Assembly: GCA_913054335.1 (NCBI GenBank)
Contig: CAJXHL010000002.1
Location: 1 to 58,607, forward strand
DNA from: an uncultured Gammaproteobacteria bacterium
GTDB taxonomy: Bacteria; Pseudomonadota; Gammaproteobacteria; PS1; Pseudothioglobaceae
Reading direction: 5' to 3'
Length of the DNA stretch: 58,607 bases
In this document: positions 43,607-54,199 of the stretch, one piece after another
Position numbering within the stretch: position 1 is the first letter of the stretch
How the letters are laid out: the number at the start of each line of letters is the position of its first letter
Program-made: the position numbers and the translations under genes
The notes under the pieces: generated by a model
Database searches by the model: none
What the model saw: the letters and a program-made list of their open reading frames with translations, nothing else
What the model was told of the DNA's origin: nothing

Positions 43607-44054
43607 AAATTTGCCAAATTTTCATATTCTCCAATTGTGAACGTTGGTCTAGCGTTTAAAAATGAATTAAATCAGTGTTTTTAAGCTCAATAATGGCGTT
43701 ATTTGGTCTTTTTGAGTAAGGAAGTTCCCTTCTAAGTGGTGTTTTATAGGCCATTTCGAAAATTTCTGAAATTTTTGGCGAAACCCTTTTTTGGAAATTT
43801 ATCAAATTTCCTCTTTTAGGCTTTGTCACCTTTCTGAGTGCCCAGAAAGGTAACCGAAAGAAGGCATCCTGTGCGTGGCCTACCCATGGGTGCAAAACAA
43901 TCTCAATCTTTCTAATCCCACTCCACTAGTTTTTCTGAACTCGTTGACCTGCTGTGAGCGTTGCGAGGGAATGCCCTCGGGGTGCAAACAGACGAAAAAC
44001 TTAGCGTTTCGTTTCAATAAGAATGATTTGATTTGGTTTTGTAAGGGGAAAGTC
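43607..44054. repeat. Non-coding region with stem-loops, putative dispersed repeat element
   Basis: About 450 bp hold no convincing gene. A long hairpin is at 43828-43851 (ACCTTTCTG, loop AGTGCC, CAGAAAGGT), extended by two more pairs; another perfect hairpin is at 43964-43979 (CGAGGG-AATG-CCCTCG). A 38-nt segment at 43741-43778 matches 57178-57215 at 31 of 38 bases. The GTNACC...GGTAAC layout recalls a family of repeats scattered in proteobacterial intergenic DNA. A 72-codon frame at 43875-44093 runs through it and into the terminator and is not called. Confidence 0.45.
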
Positions 44055-44087
44055 AAAAACCCCAGTGGGTTGACCAGTGGGGTTTTT
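44055..44087. terminator. Bidirectional rho-independent terminator
   Basis: AAAAACCCCA (44055-44064) pairs perfectly with TGGGGTTTTT (44078-44087), with an inner TGG/CCA pairing. T runs on both strands suit convergent transcripts: the plus-strand repeat region and the minus-strand cupin remnant. Confidence 0.8.
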
Positions 44088-44099
44088 GAATAATTAAGA

Positions 44100-44412
44100 G
44101 CTATACACTTCCATCTTTTTCAACAACTAATATCCTCGCTTCACCAATGGGATGAGCCACATGTTCTGTGCCGATGGAAGCGTAGAAGATATCTCCAGTA
44201 TTGAGTATCGTTGGTTCTTCTTTTCCCTCTTTTTTATAAAGCATATTTACTCGACCTTCTAAAACAACAAACACTTACTCACTGTCATTGGTATGCCATT
44301 TATAAGGCTTATCAGTCCAATGTAAGCGCGTTGTAATACCGCCCATATTGGCAATATCTAGGGCATCCTAAGCTTTCGTTGGTTTGAATTCTTTACTACG
44401 GATTATTTTCAT
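44100..44412 (-). pseudogene. Cupin gene broken by two in-frame stops
   Basis: On the minus strand from an ATG at 44412 the frame reads MKIIRSKEFKPTKA, stop (TAG), then DALDIANMGGITTRLHWTDKP..., a second stop (TAA) after TNDSE, then VFVVLEGRVNMLYKKEGKEE... and a tail ending EKDGSV. The protein is a cupin of about 100 residues. In the nearby second copy of the 5' end the first stop is TGG (Trp), so TAG arose by a point mutation; the second stop replaced a likely Glu codon. It is a decayed gene. Confidence 0.75.
44344..44412. repeat. 69-nt direct repeat, copy 1 (5' end of broken cupin)
   Basis: It matches 44990-45058 at 66 of 69 bases. The repeat begins exactly at the cupin start codon and covers its first 23 codons. 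The two copies flank the acetyltransferase gene. Confidence 0.85.
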
Positions 44413-44449
44413 GCTTGCTCACTTATTCATAAGGAGTAATAGCTGGTGG

Positions 44450-44932
44450 CTAGGATTCTGCCAAGTTTCTTAGTTCCTCTCCAGACAGTCGATAGGTTAT
44501 CCACTCATTTTGAGGTTTGGCTCCAAGTGAGTCATAGAATTTAATTGCAGGCTGATTCCAGTCGATTACACTCCATTCAAACCTACCACAACCTTTAGAA
44601 ACTGCCAACTGAGCAAGATATTTTAACAGGGATTTTCCGGCGCCACTTCCACGCTCAGTAGCGGATACATAAAGATCTTCAAGGTATAAACCGTGCCTCC
44701 CAAGCCAAGTTGAGTAATTGAAAAAATAGACGGCAAACCCAATGGGGATCCCGTTTTTCTCACAAACAATGGCCTTAGTTGAAGATCCAGAATTAAAAAG
44801 TGAGTTTGCTATGGATGATTCTGTGGCAATTACTTCATTCTCGGCTTTTTCATACTTGGCCAGTTCTTTAATAAATCCTAGAATAATATTTGAGTCTTTT
44901 TTAGTTGCCTCTCTGATGGTAATATTTGACAT
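44450..44932 (-). CDS. GNAT-family N-acetyltransferase, spermidine/diamine acetyltransferase-like
   Basis: A 160-residue GNAT enzyme. The acetyl-CoA-binding block is in ERGSGAGKSLLKYLA (about residues 94-108), and the motifs NYSTWLGRHGLYLEDLYVS and FEWSVIDWNQPAIKFYDSLGA are typical of the SSAT-like branch (diamine/thialysine acetyltransferases). Intact, unlike the cupin gene beside it. It is bracketed by the 69-nt direct repeat, which suggests that it moved as part of a duplication or insertion. Confidence 0.85.
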   Translation of the reverse strand: MSNITIREATKKDSNIILGFIKELAKYEKAENEVIATESSIANSLFNSGSSTKAIVCEKNGIPIGFAVYFFNYSTWLGRHGLYLEDLYVSATERGSGAGKSLLKYLAQLAVSKGCGRFEWSVIDWNQPAIKFYDSLGAKPQNEWITYRLSGEELRNLAES

Positions 44933-44989
44933 TGAAACTTCCTTGTAATAATTAATATGGTCTCATTGGGTGATTTATTTTTTACCACA

Positions 44990-45058
44990 CATATTGGCAA
45001 TATCTAGGGCACCCCAAGCTTTCGTTGGTTTGAACTCTTTACTACGGATTATTTTCAT
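44990..45058. repeat. 69-nt direct repeat, copy 2 (cupin 5' fragment)
   Basis: On the minus strand it reads ATG..., MKIIRSKEFKPTKAWGALDI, with Trp at the codon that is a stop in copy 1, then runs into unrelated sequence and a stop after about 27 codons. It is a truncated duplicate. Confidence 0.85.
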
Positions 45059-45078
45059 GAGCGTCTTATAAATATCTT

Positions 45079-45654
45079 TTAAATAATTAAGCTCATCACA
45101 AGATAACTGGCAAGGCCATACATAGCTAAAAGACTTAAGCTCATAAATAATCCTCTGGCATTGTCTTTGCCATAAAGATAGCTATAAGTGTAACCCAATC
45201 GTGCAACTGCAAAGCCAACGAGCCATACCGTTGCAACAATGGTAGGTGGCGAAGAAAAGACAAAAATCAATGCCAATAGAACGTAATAAACGACATTCTC
45301 TGTGGTATTTTGGTGTGTACTATGATGGCGCTCAAGTTCGCTAATGCCTTTTTTGGTTGCATCTTCTCTATTCGTGCCACTTGCCAACCACTCCTCTGGC
45401 GTTGAATACATCTTAAATCGAGCACGGGTTAGCTCGGTGGCTGTCATCAGCCAAGTATGGTTAAGCACCAGTAAAACTGTGGCAATGATTAGCGTTTGAA
45501 ATAATTCATTAGATGGTAAAGTTACAACGAAAGGATGCACTTCAAAAACAAAAATATTCAGAGCCACACTCAAAAGAATTACAACTATTTGATAAATCAC
45601 CACAATACTCATGGTGCGCTTTTGGCGTTTCATTTCTTCGGTGTTTAGAGTCAT
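45079..45654 (-). CDS. MAPEG-family membrane protein
   Basis: A 191-residue protein with four hydrophobic segments. The segment ERHHSTHQNTTENVVYYVLLALIF is the MAPEG signature region; relatives are microsomal glutathione transferases and prostaglandin E synthases. It overlaps the GFA-family gene by 4 bp (ATGA), so both are one transcript. Both families have glutathione links. Confidence 0.8.
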   Translation of the reverse strand: MTLNTEEMKRQKRTMSIVVIYQIVVILLSVALNIFVFEVHPFVVTLPSNELFQTLIIATVLLVLNHTWLMTATELTRARFKMYSTPEEWLASGTNREDATKKGISELERHHSTHQNTTENVVYYVLLALIFVFSSPPTIVATVWLVGFAVARLGYTYSYLYGKDNARGLFMSLSLLAMYGLASYLVMSLII

Positions 45655-46079
45655 GAGTTGTCCTTATGAAGTAGTGTGGTCAATTCTTCTAAAGTGGGTT
45701 TTGTTTTGTATTGAGTGCCTTTACTTGAAACAATATCCCACTCGGCTTTTGAGTCAATGAACAGGTGGGCTCTTACTTCCAACTTGCTCGTGTCGTCAAG
45801 TGTGCCAGCGGGAATCCAATAATAAGATGCGCCACTTTTATTGGGCACGGAAGAGCCGCAATGTTTGCAAAATGCACTGTGGTAGCCTGATTTCTCAATG
45901 TACGAAGTAACTTCTGCTTCACCAGAGCTCCATTTAAAATCGTCAGCTTGAGTAAAGCAGCCTGCATTGAAAGCAGAGCCGGTTAATCTTCTGCACTGTG
46001 AACAGTGGCAATGGTAAATTCCAAGTCTTTCGCTCGCGACTTCAAACGTCACCTTCCCGCATAAGCATTGACCCTTCAT
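45651..46079 (-). CDS. GFA-family zinc protein (glutathione-dependent formaldehyde-activating-like)
   Basis: A 142-residue protein. The zinc motif CLCGKVTFE (Cys5, Cys7) with HCHCSQCRRLTGSAFN and FCKHCGS completes the two zinc sites of the GFA/CENP-V fold. Close members catalyse or assist glutathione-formaldehyde conjugation, but many have unknown roles. Formaldehyde is a possible by-product of N-demethylation in this genome. It overlaps both neighbouring genes (1 and 4 bp). Confidence 0.85.
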   Translation of the reverse strand: MKGQCLCGKVTFEVASERLGIYHCHCSQCRRLTGSAFNAGCFTQADDFKWSSGEAEVTSYIEKSGYHSAFCKHCGSSVPNKSGASYYWIPAGTLDDTSKLEVRAHLFIDSKAEWDIVSSKGTQYKTKPTLEELTTLLHKDNS

Positions 46080-46651
46080 TACTCGCCTAGTCTAAAGGGC
46101 GGATATTCGTCGGTGGTTAACAAAATTGCGTAAGCAGTCACTCTTAAAGACCAGCGCAAGACACCTTCGACAAAATCAAATACCCCTTTTGGGTATCGTC
46201 CGGTGAAAAGAATTGCGAACCAAACGAAAACACTGCAAAGCACGACGCCAATCTCTAAAAAACAAAGAATAATTATATGCGGTATAGCGAGAAACCACTT
46301 GTACAGAGGCTTCCATTTATCAAGGTCTTTTTCAACATCTGGATAAGGGATATCCACATGCACCGCCTGATCTTCATCACTTGAGGGGTATTCGTCTCTC
46401 ATCAACAATCCATAGGCAATAACGCGAAGCGAAAAGTTTGTCAACGCTACATTCCAATCAAACCACCATTTCGGGTATTTTTGCTTAAATAGGATCAATA
46501 ATAACACAGGGAAAAGCAATGCCCCAATTGAGGAAAGCATGCCAAGCACTATCAAAACTGGAATTACTAGAATTAATCGAATGAATGCGGTTGATTTGTC
46601 GGATGTTTCTGAATAGTCAATACTTAGGTTGACGGGGTATTTATTCATCAT
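46079..46651 (-). CDS. DUF4389 membrane protein
   Basis: A 190-residue protein (start at 46651, AGGGC site upstream). Two internal repeats, each a hydrophobic hairpin followed by P-K-W/G-[WV]-F-D and a TDEYPP-like loop, are typical of DUF4389. Function unknown. It is the first gene of a three-gene minus-strand operon with GFA and MAPEG. Confidence 0.8.
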   Translation of the reverse strand: MMNKYPVNLSIDYSETSDKSTAFIRLILVIPVLIVLGMLSSIGALLFPVLLLILFKQKYPKWWFDWNVALTNFSLRVIAYGLLMRDEYPSSDEDQAVHVDIPYPDVEKDLDKWKPLYKWFLAIPHIIILCFLEIGVVLCSVFVWFAILFTGRYPKGVFDFVEGVLRWSLRVTAYAILLTTDEYPPFRLGE

Positions 46652-46817
46652 TAGTGCCCTATAATGCCAAAAACACATATCATACCAACCTTTAATTAAC
46701 TAAAATTAGCACCATCTTGCTCAAATGGATTATTTTAAACTATAAGATTAGAAATACTGAGTTATCCTTTTTGTTTAGATTATATAAGCCTAACTGAGCT
46801 GATAGAGGAATAGTTTT

Positions 46818-47306
46818 ATGGCATCAGAATTAATAGATAGTACAAGTCGTGTGCGAGATTTCCTTTTTTCTAGGGGCTTGTCTATTCATATTAAAGAGTT
46901 TTCCAGTCACACGAGAACAGCGCAAGAGGCGGCTGATAGTATTGGCTGCTCAGTATCTCAGATTGCCAAATCTTTAGTGTTTAGAGAAGAAACAACCGAT
47001 TTACCAATTCTCGTCATTGCCTCTGGCTCGAATCGAGTGGATTTGAAAAAAATACAACAAGCCACAGGTTTAAAGCTGGGCAGAGCGAACGCAAAATATG
47101 TCAAACAAAGAACCGGTTATACAATTGGAGGAGTGCCGCCAGTTGCGCATAATAAACCCTTGGAAACCTTGTTGGATTTAGATCTTAAAAAACACGCAGT
47201 AATTTGGGCTGCAGCAGGTACACCTTTTGCTGTTTTTCAACTAAAGCCTGATGATTTAAACCTTCTTACAAAAGGCACGTGGGTTGATTTATCGGAAGAA
47301 GTATAA
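46818..47306 (+). CDS. YbaK/EbsC-family aminoacyl-tRNA deacylase
   Basis: A 162-residue YbaK-fold protein; family members hydrolyse misacylated tRNA (Cys-tRNAPro or Ala-tRNAPro). The lysine in IAKSLVF and the motifs GSNRVDLKK and YTIGGVPPVAH are typical. It is preceded by AGAGGAAT and convergent with thiE. Confidence 0.85.
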   Translation: MASELIDSTSRVRDFLFSRGLSIHIKEFSSHTRTAQEAADSIGCSVSQIAKSLVFREETTDLPILVIASGSNRVDLKKIQQATGLKLGRANAKYVKQRTGYTIGGVPPVAHNKPLETLLDLDLKKHAVIWAAAGTPFAVFQLKPDDLNLLTKGTWVDLSEEV

Positions 47307-47359
47307 ACAAATATCGGTTCTTCGAAGCAGTCACAATTTTACAAATGAATATATAAACG

Positions 47360-47950
47360 TCAACAATATTCAAACATACCTTTAACCATCGCCACAGCAT
47401 CACAACCCGCATCGAGGGCCAAATGTTGATTATCGAAGGTGATACCGCCAATACCAACAATAGGCAAACTTAATTTACTTTTCGCTTGCTCTATCACTGA
47501 CAAGGGGCAATGCTTTGCATTGGGTTTAGTGGACGATGCGAACAACGCACCAAAAGCAACATAGCTTGCGCCTTCACTCTGTGCTTTGATGGCTAAATCG
47601 AGCTGATTGTAACAAGAAACACCAATAATGGAGTTTGCCCCTAATTGTGTTCTTGCTATGTGAACGGATGAATCGCTTTTACCGAGATGAACGCCGTCAG
47701 CGCCAACTTTTTGACAGAGGTTAATATCATCATTGACTATAAATAAAGTATTATGTGTGGAGCATAGTTCGCGTAACTGCACTGCTTCATGATATTTCAG
47801 TTGCTCGTTTTCAGTTTTGTGGCGGTATTGGAGAATAGTAACTTTATGCTTGGTTATCGCATCTTCAATCAGTGCGATATCTACTTTTTTATTCGGCGTG
47901 ATTGCGTATAACCCTTGTATTTTTTGAGTTGAGACCTTTGTACAAGCCAT
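47360..47950 (-). CDS. thiE: Thiamine phosphate synthase
   Basis: A 196-residue TIM-barrel enzyme joining HMP-PP and thiazole phosphate. Blocks: LYAITPN, QYRHKT, FIVNDDINLCQKVGADGVHLG, IGVSCYNQLDLA, YVAFGALFASSTKPNA and GIGGIT. The first phosphate-site motif is QYRHK rather than QxRxK plus N, still functional-looking. The 261-bp gap upstream holds phased A-tracts at 47970-48002. Confidence 0.88.
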   Translation of the reverse strand: MACTKVSTQKIQGLYAITPNKKVDIALIEDAITKHKVTILQYRHKTENEQLKYHEAVQLRELCSTHNTLFIVNDDINLCQKVGADGVHLGKSDSSVHIARTQLGANSIIGVSCYNQLDLAIKAQSEGASYVAFGALFASSTKPNAKHCPLSVIEQAKSKLSLPIVGIGGITFDNQHLALDAGCDAVAMVKGMFEYC

Positions 47951-47968
47951 TTAAAATTTGCTGAGTGA

Positions 47969-48002
47969 TAAAAATGAATAAAAAATGTGTAAAAATGCGA
48001 AA
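47969..48002. other. Phased A-tracts (curved DNA) upstream of thiE and lptC
   Basis: A-tracts are centred at about 47972, 47982, 47993 and 48001, spaced about 8-11 bp. Such phasing produces intrinsic curvature. It lies between the divergent thiE (start at 47950) and lptC (start at 48212) genes. Confidence 0.5.
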
Positions 48003-48211
48003 TTAATAGTATTGACTATTGATGAAAATTTTTCTGCACTTTTTAACATTTTTGGTTTCAGCCCTTTGGGATAGGAGATTTTTGCCACTTTCCTGCGTTA
48101 AATTTTATCACTTGACAACAAGTAGATTTTCTAAAAATTATGCCTTGAAAAATAACAAAAATCCCACTATCAGATTTAAAATGTTTTATACAAAGGTCTC
48201 GATTTAACATA

Positions 48212-49168
48212 ATGGCTTTTTTTCAATCCCGGAAAATGCAATCGTTTGCGACTTTTATTATAATCGCTGTTATCGCACTGTGGATGAATCAAGACGTCTT
48301 CTTGACTGTCGATGTTGTTGCAGATACAAATAGCGAAAATGAGTCCATCAAAGAACAAATTAAGGTAGCGCCGTATCTTGAGAAAATTGAAAACTTTTCC
48401 CTAGAAGAGTACACCGAAGATCAATTATTGTCACATTATATTGAGGCTGAAACCTACTATAATTTTGAAAATTCACCCATTCTTTTATTAAATATTAAAG
48501 TGACGACATACGATGAACTTGGCAACGAAGGTTTTATTTTATCCTCGAACCGTGCCAACTTTTTGCGCTCAGGCGAAGTGTTTTTTAATGGTGAAGTCAG
48601 CATTCAGTCTAGGAGTGGTGTAGCACACGAGATTTACACTGAGTCGCTAATTGTTCGTGAAAAAATGAAGCAAATCAAGAGTGACAGGGATGTTGTTTAT
48701 CTGGGTGAGGGCTCTAAGATTCATGCACAGGGTATGCTGATGAGCGCTGATGATGATACAATGGAGCTCAAGGGTGAAATCCGTATCGAACAGGATTCTG
48801 GTGCAGTGATTAAAACCAAGAATTTATATGTTGACCAGTCTGATGGACAAAAATACTATCGCACTAGCGAACCTACAGTTTATGTGTCGGAGGGGAGTAC
48901 CATCAATGCTTACAAAGGCATGGATTTAGACATGAATAAGAACTATATGCAGCTATTGGGAAAAGTGGAAATTTTGCAAAATTCAGGGAGTAAAATAGTT
49001 AGCCATGATCTTATTATTGATCAATCTAACGGCGGTGAGATTTACAAGTCAGACCACCGAACGCATTATCAATCAAAAGCGACTGACATTAAGGCGAAAA
49101 GCTTATATTATGATGCAAAAACACAAATCATTGAATTGACGGGAGGCGTAACAGGCGTTTATGAATAA
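48212..49168 (+). CDS. lptC: LPS export protein LptC, elongated
   Basis: A 318-residue protein with one N-terminal membrane anchor (about residues 9-28) and a periplasmic beta-jellyroll that carries LPS from LptBFG to LptA. It is much longer than E. coli LptC (191 residues): after the first OstA-like unit there are further repeats (IKTKNLYVDQSDGQKYYRTSEPTVYVSEGS and IVSHDLIIDQSNGGEIYKSDHRTHY), so the jellyroll is extended. It overlaps lptA by 8 bp. lptB is not in this window. Confidence 0.85.
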   Translation: MAFFQSRKMQSFATFIIIAVIALWMNQDVFLTVDVVADTNSENESIKEQIKVAPYLEKIENFSLEEYTEDQLLSHYIEAETYYNFENSPILLLNIKVTTYDELGNEGFILSSNRANFLRSGEVFFNGEVSIQSRSGVAHEIYTESLIVREKMKQIKSDRDVVYLGEGSKIHAQGMLMSADDDTMELKGEIRIEQDSGAVIKTKNLYVDQSDGQKYYRTSEPTVYVSEGSTINAYKGMDLDMNKNYMQLLGKVEILQNSGSKIVSHDLIIDQSNGGEIYKSDHRTHYQSKATDIKAKSLYYDAKTQIIELTGGVTGVYE

Positions 49169-49646
49169 AAGTATTGTATTGATGTTGGTTTGCCTATCTA
49201 CGCTTGTCCTTGCATTGCCAGAAGATGCCGATCAAGCGATTGAAATTGAGGCACAAACTGTTGTTGTTAATGAGAGCACTGGGTTTAATGAGTTCACGGG
49301 TAACGCCGTCGTAAAACAGGGCTCGCTTGTTTTGTTGGCAGAGGTGATTCAAGTACAAACTAACGATGATGGGGTTGTCAGTATGATAGCCAAGGGCACT
49401 GCAGAAAATCCAGCGAAGTATAGCCAAATTCAATCGAATCGAGCGCGTGCTATTGAGGCATCGGCTATTCTAATCACTTATGATGTTAAAAAAGGAATGA
49501 TTTATCTGGTTGGGGATGCTTACTTGATGCAAGGTTTTGACTCATTTAGCGGAGAAACGCTGGATTATGATATTGATAATGATAAGGTGCTCGTCAAAGG
49601 CTCAGAAGATGGCACAAAGCGAGTCAAGTTTATAATCAAAATGTAG
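49161..49646 (+). CDS. lptA: LPS transport periplasmic protein LptA
   Basis: A 161-residue OstA-fold protein with a signal peptide (about residues 1-18, ending near LVLALP). The motif FNEFTGNAVVKQGSLVLLAE is typical of the LPS-bridge protein. It is coupled to lptC by an 8-bp overlap. Confidence 0.9.
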   Translation: MNKSIVLMLVCLSTLVLALPEDADQAIEIEAQTVVVNESTGFNEFTGNAVVKQGSLVLLAEVIQVQTNDDGVVSMIAKGTAENPAKYSQIQSNRARAIEASAILITYDVKKGMIYLVGDAYLMQGFDSFSGETLDYDIDNDKVLVKGSEDGTKRVKFIIKM

Positions 49647-49649
49647 CCA

Positions 49650-49925
49650 ATGAGTTGTGCGATCAATGCGAGAATTCTTGGCAGAGTTCAGGGCGTATTC
49701 TTTCGATCTGCAGCACAAACTGAAGCAATCAAACTAGGCATAACAGGTTGGGTAAAAAATACCGAAGAGGGTGATGTATGTGTTGAGGCCGAGGGCGACG
49801 AGAAAAATATAGAGCAATTTATACTCTGGTTGCACACGGGCCCGAAATTTGCCAAAGTAGAGCAGGTCATTATCGAAAGCAGAGAAGCTTCCGGTTCATT
49901 TCAAGGCTTTGATATTCGCAACTAG
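49650..49925 (+). CDS. acyP: Acylphosphatase
   Basis: A 91-residue acylphosphatase. The catalytic Arg19 is in GRVQGVFFRSAAQ and Asn37 in GWVKNTEEG. It hydrolyses acyl phosphates. It begins 3 bp after lptA and is convergent with adk. Confidence 0.93.
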   Translation: MSCAINARILGRVQGVFFRSAAQTEAIKLGITGWVKNTEEGDVCVEAEGDEKNIEQFILWLHTGPKFAKVEQVIIESREASGSFQGFDIRN

Positions 49926-49934
49926 CTTGTATTA

Positions 49935-51853
<1,919 letters not shown>

Positions 51854-51956
51854 ATTAAGTTGGCCTACTGTTTGCTTGGGATGAATTTTAATGGTTTATA
51901 CAGAGATCTCAATAAACCTCTGTCAATTATTTTATAGTATGGTTTAGTTATTTTGC

Positions 51957-52661
51957 CTATAAAGTAGCCATTTTGATTGGCAAAATTTCAGAAAAATCCA
52001 CAATATTGACAAAGCCGGGCAAGGTTTTTGATTTCTTCTGAGAGCTTGGCTTGCTAATGGCAACAATGTGCTTTATCTCAGATTGCCTAGCAGATTTTAG
52101 AACATCTAAAGAGTCGTCAAAGAAGATTGTACGCTCTTTGTTTAGATTGAGTTCTGCTACAAGTTGTGACCAAAACCCTTGCTCTTGCTTGGCAAAGCCA
52201 TAATCGTGTGAGGAAATAATGTCGTCAAAATACCCCTCCAGCGGAGCTATTGACATTTTTAGCTTGATAGTTTTTCGGTGGGCGTTGGTGGCTAAAATAA
52301 CTTTTTTATTATTGATTTTGGCCTGTTTGAGAAATTCTTCAACGTGAGGCAGCACTTGAATTAAATGAGATATATTTTGCTTGAGTTGGATAATGTCCAT
52401 GTCGAATTTATCTTGCCAATAATCCAAACAATACCAACTGAGCTTGCCCATCTCAGCATTAAGCATTGGCCTAATGATGTTTTTGGCCTCTTGGTGGCTG
52501 ATATTGTGCTTCTCGGAATACACCAATGGCAAATACTCCAACCAAAAGTGCAAATCAAAATTAAGATCGAGTAGTGTGCCATCTAGATCAAGCAGGATGG
52601 TGTCAATTTTCTGCCAATCGATAATGGATTGTTCGTTATTTTCTTCGCCAAGTCGTGCCAT
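51957..52661 (-). CDS. HAD-family hydrolase, YrfG-like nucleotide phosphatase
   Basis: A 234-residue HAD phosphatase. Motif [10 protein letters not shown] (near residue 20), motif [10 protein letters not shown] and motif [11 protein letters not shown] are intact. The sequence around motif I matches GMP/IMP nucleotidase YrfG. The ATG at 52661 (26-bp overlap with cysS) is chosen over 52688 because it fits the family N-terminus. Confidence 0.8.
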   Translation of the reverse strand: MARLGEENNEQSIIDWQKIDTILLDLDGTLLDLNFDLHFWLEYLPLVYSEKHNISHQEAKNIIRPMLNAEMGKLSWYCLDYWQDKFDMDIIQLKQNISHLIQVLPHVEEFLKQAKINNKKVILATNAHRKTIKLKMSIAPLEGYFDDIISSHDYGFAKQEQGFWSQLVAELNLNKERTIFFDDSLDVLKSARQSEIKHIVAISKPSSQKKSKTLPGFVNIVDFSEILPIKMATL

Positions 52662-54024
52662 TAGAACCATCTTCAAGAATAATATCAAGCGCCATTAATT
52701 CATCTCTAATTTGATCTGACATGGCAAAGTCTTTAGCCGCTCTTGCGTCGTCTCTTTGGCAAATTTTACCGTCAATTTCGGCATCGGAAAGTGAAACTCC
52801 TTGCTTAAAAAATACCTCTGCATCGCATTCGAGGATGCCGATATAGCCACCGAGTTTTCGCAGAAGTTGCGCAAGGGCACCCGCTTGGCCAGGGTCGTTC
52901 TCGCGTTCGTTGTTGATGTGTTTGGCAACTTCGAAAAGAATACTGAGTGCAATTGGAGTGTTAAAGTCATCGTCCAGTGCAGCGTTAAAACGATTCTCAT
53001 AGTCAAAGCGCATTGCCACTTGGGTCATAGCTGGATTACTTGCGTTTAAACCGCGCACAGCTGTGTAGAGGCGCGTCAGTGCTGTTTTGGCATTGGAAAG
53101 ATTTTCGTCACAGAAGTTCAGCGGTGAGCGGTAGTGACTGCTCATAATAAAGTAACGTAGCGATTCGCCGTCATATTTTTCTAACACACCACGAATGGTG
53201 AAAAAATTGTTCAGCGATTTACTCATTTTTTCATCATTAATTTTAAGGAAGCCGACATGCATCCAAGTGTTGACAAAAGTACAGTCATTTGCACCTTCTG
53301 ATTGCGCAATTTCATTCTCATGATGTGGAAATGTTAAATCCACTCCGCCGCCATGAAGATCAAAATGATTGCCCAAATGATGTGTTGCCATCGCCGAGCA
53401 TTCAATATGCCAGCCTGGGCGGCCATCACCCCAAGGCGATTGCCATTTTGGCTCGTCTGGCTTGGCCATCTTCCACAAAACAAAATCCAAGGGATCGTTT
53501 TTGTTGCTCTCGACATCAACACGAGCGCCAGCCACTAAGTCATCCAAGTTTTTGCTAGAAAGTTTGCCGTAATTCTCAAAATCTCTTACTGAGTAATAAA
53601 CGTCTCCGTTTTTGCCTTGATACGCAATGCCTTTGTTGATAAGGGCTTTAATCATATAAAACATTTGATCGATTGACTCGGTGGCTCTTGGCTCGACATC
53701 GGGCTCAAGTACACCGAGTGCTCGCTCATCTTCGTGCATTGCATCAATAAAACGCTGTGTGAGGGTAGAAATATCCTCGTTGTTTTCAATCGCGCGATTG
53801 ATAATTTTGTCATCAATATCGGTGATATTTCTAACGTATTTAACCTGTGGGAAATTACGGCGTAAGTGCCTGGTAATTACATCAAACGCTACCAGAAAGC
53901 GCGCATGGCCCATATGGCAATAATCGTATACCGTCATACCGCAAACGTAGATCCCAATATTCTCGGGATTAATCGGCTGAAAAGTTTCTTTTTGATTGGT
54001 TAGGGTGTTGTAAATCTTGAGCAT
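52636..54024 (-). CDS. cysS: Cysteinyl-tRNA synthetase
   Basis: A 462-residue class I synthetase. The zinc/HIGH region reads [18 protein letters not shown], further zinc ligands are in [10 protein letters not shown] and FPHHENE, and KMSKSLNNF is the second signature. The C-terminal tail overlaps the HAD gene by 26 bp. It is divergent from the peroxiredoxin gene. Confidence 0.97.
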   Translation of the reverse strand: MLKIYNTLTNQKETFQPINPENIGIYVCGMTVYDYCHMGHARFLVAFDVITRHLRRNFPQVKYVRNITDIDDKIINRAIENNEDISTLTQRFIDAMHEDERALGVLEPDVEPRATESIDQMFYMIKALINKGIAYQGKNGDVYYSVRDFENYGKLSSKNLDDLVAGARVDVESNKNDPLDFVLWKMAKPDEPKWQSPWGDGRPGWHIECSAMATHHLGNHFDLHGGGVDLTFPHHENEIAQSEGANDCTFVNTWMHVGFLKINDEKMSKSLNNFFTIRGVLEKYDGESLRYFIMSSHYRSPLNFCDENLSNAKTALTRLYTAVRGLNASNPAMTQVAMRFDYENRFNAALDDDFNTPIALSILFEVAKHINNERENDPGQAGALAQLLRKLGGYIGILECDAEVFFKQGVSLSDAEIDGKICQRDDARAAKDFAMSDQIRDELMALDIILEDGSNGTTWRRK

Positions 54025-54091
54025 TAAGGAAACACTTGTTACAGAGGTTTATGACATTTTATACAGGTTTGTCCTAAATATTAGTAAGTCG

Positions 54092-54139
54092 AGCGCTAAA
54101 GGGGCTAAAGCATTCAATTTGTAAGGGTTTTTTAGCGCT
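54092..54139. promoter_or_regulatory. Inverted repeat AGCGCTAAA...TTTAGCGCT before the peroxiredoxin gene
   Basis: AGCGCTAAA (54092-54100) and TTTAGCGCT (54131-54139) are perfect inverse copies 30 bp apart, each containing the palindrome AGCGCT. A TATAAT-like box (54160-54165) follows 20 bp after. The pair may be an operator for the peroxiredoxin gene or for divergent cysS. Confidence 0.4.
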
Positions 54140-54199
54140 TATATTAAGTCAAATAATTGTATAATTATCGGGTTTTTCAAATTAATTCAGGAGCAAACC

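Noticed and set aside
43875-44093. 72-codon plus-strand frame in the repeat region
   Set aside because: It runs through two stem-loops and into the terminator and has no clear ribosome site; better explained as part of the repeat element.
48019-48207. 62-codon plus-strand frame before lptC
   Set aside because: Composition is A/T-driven, there is no ribosome site, and the region has promoter-like curved DNA.
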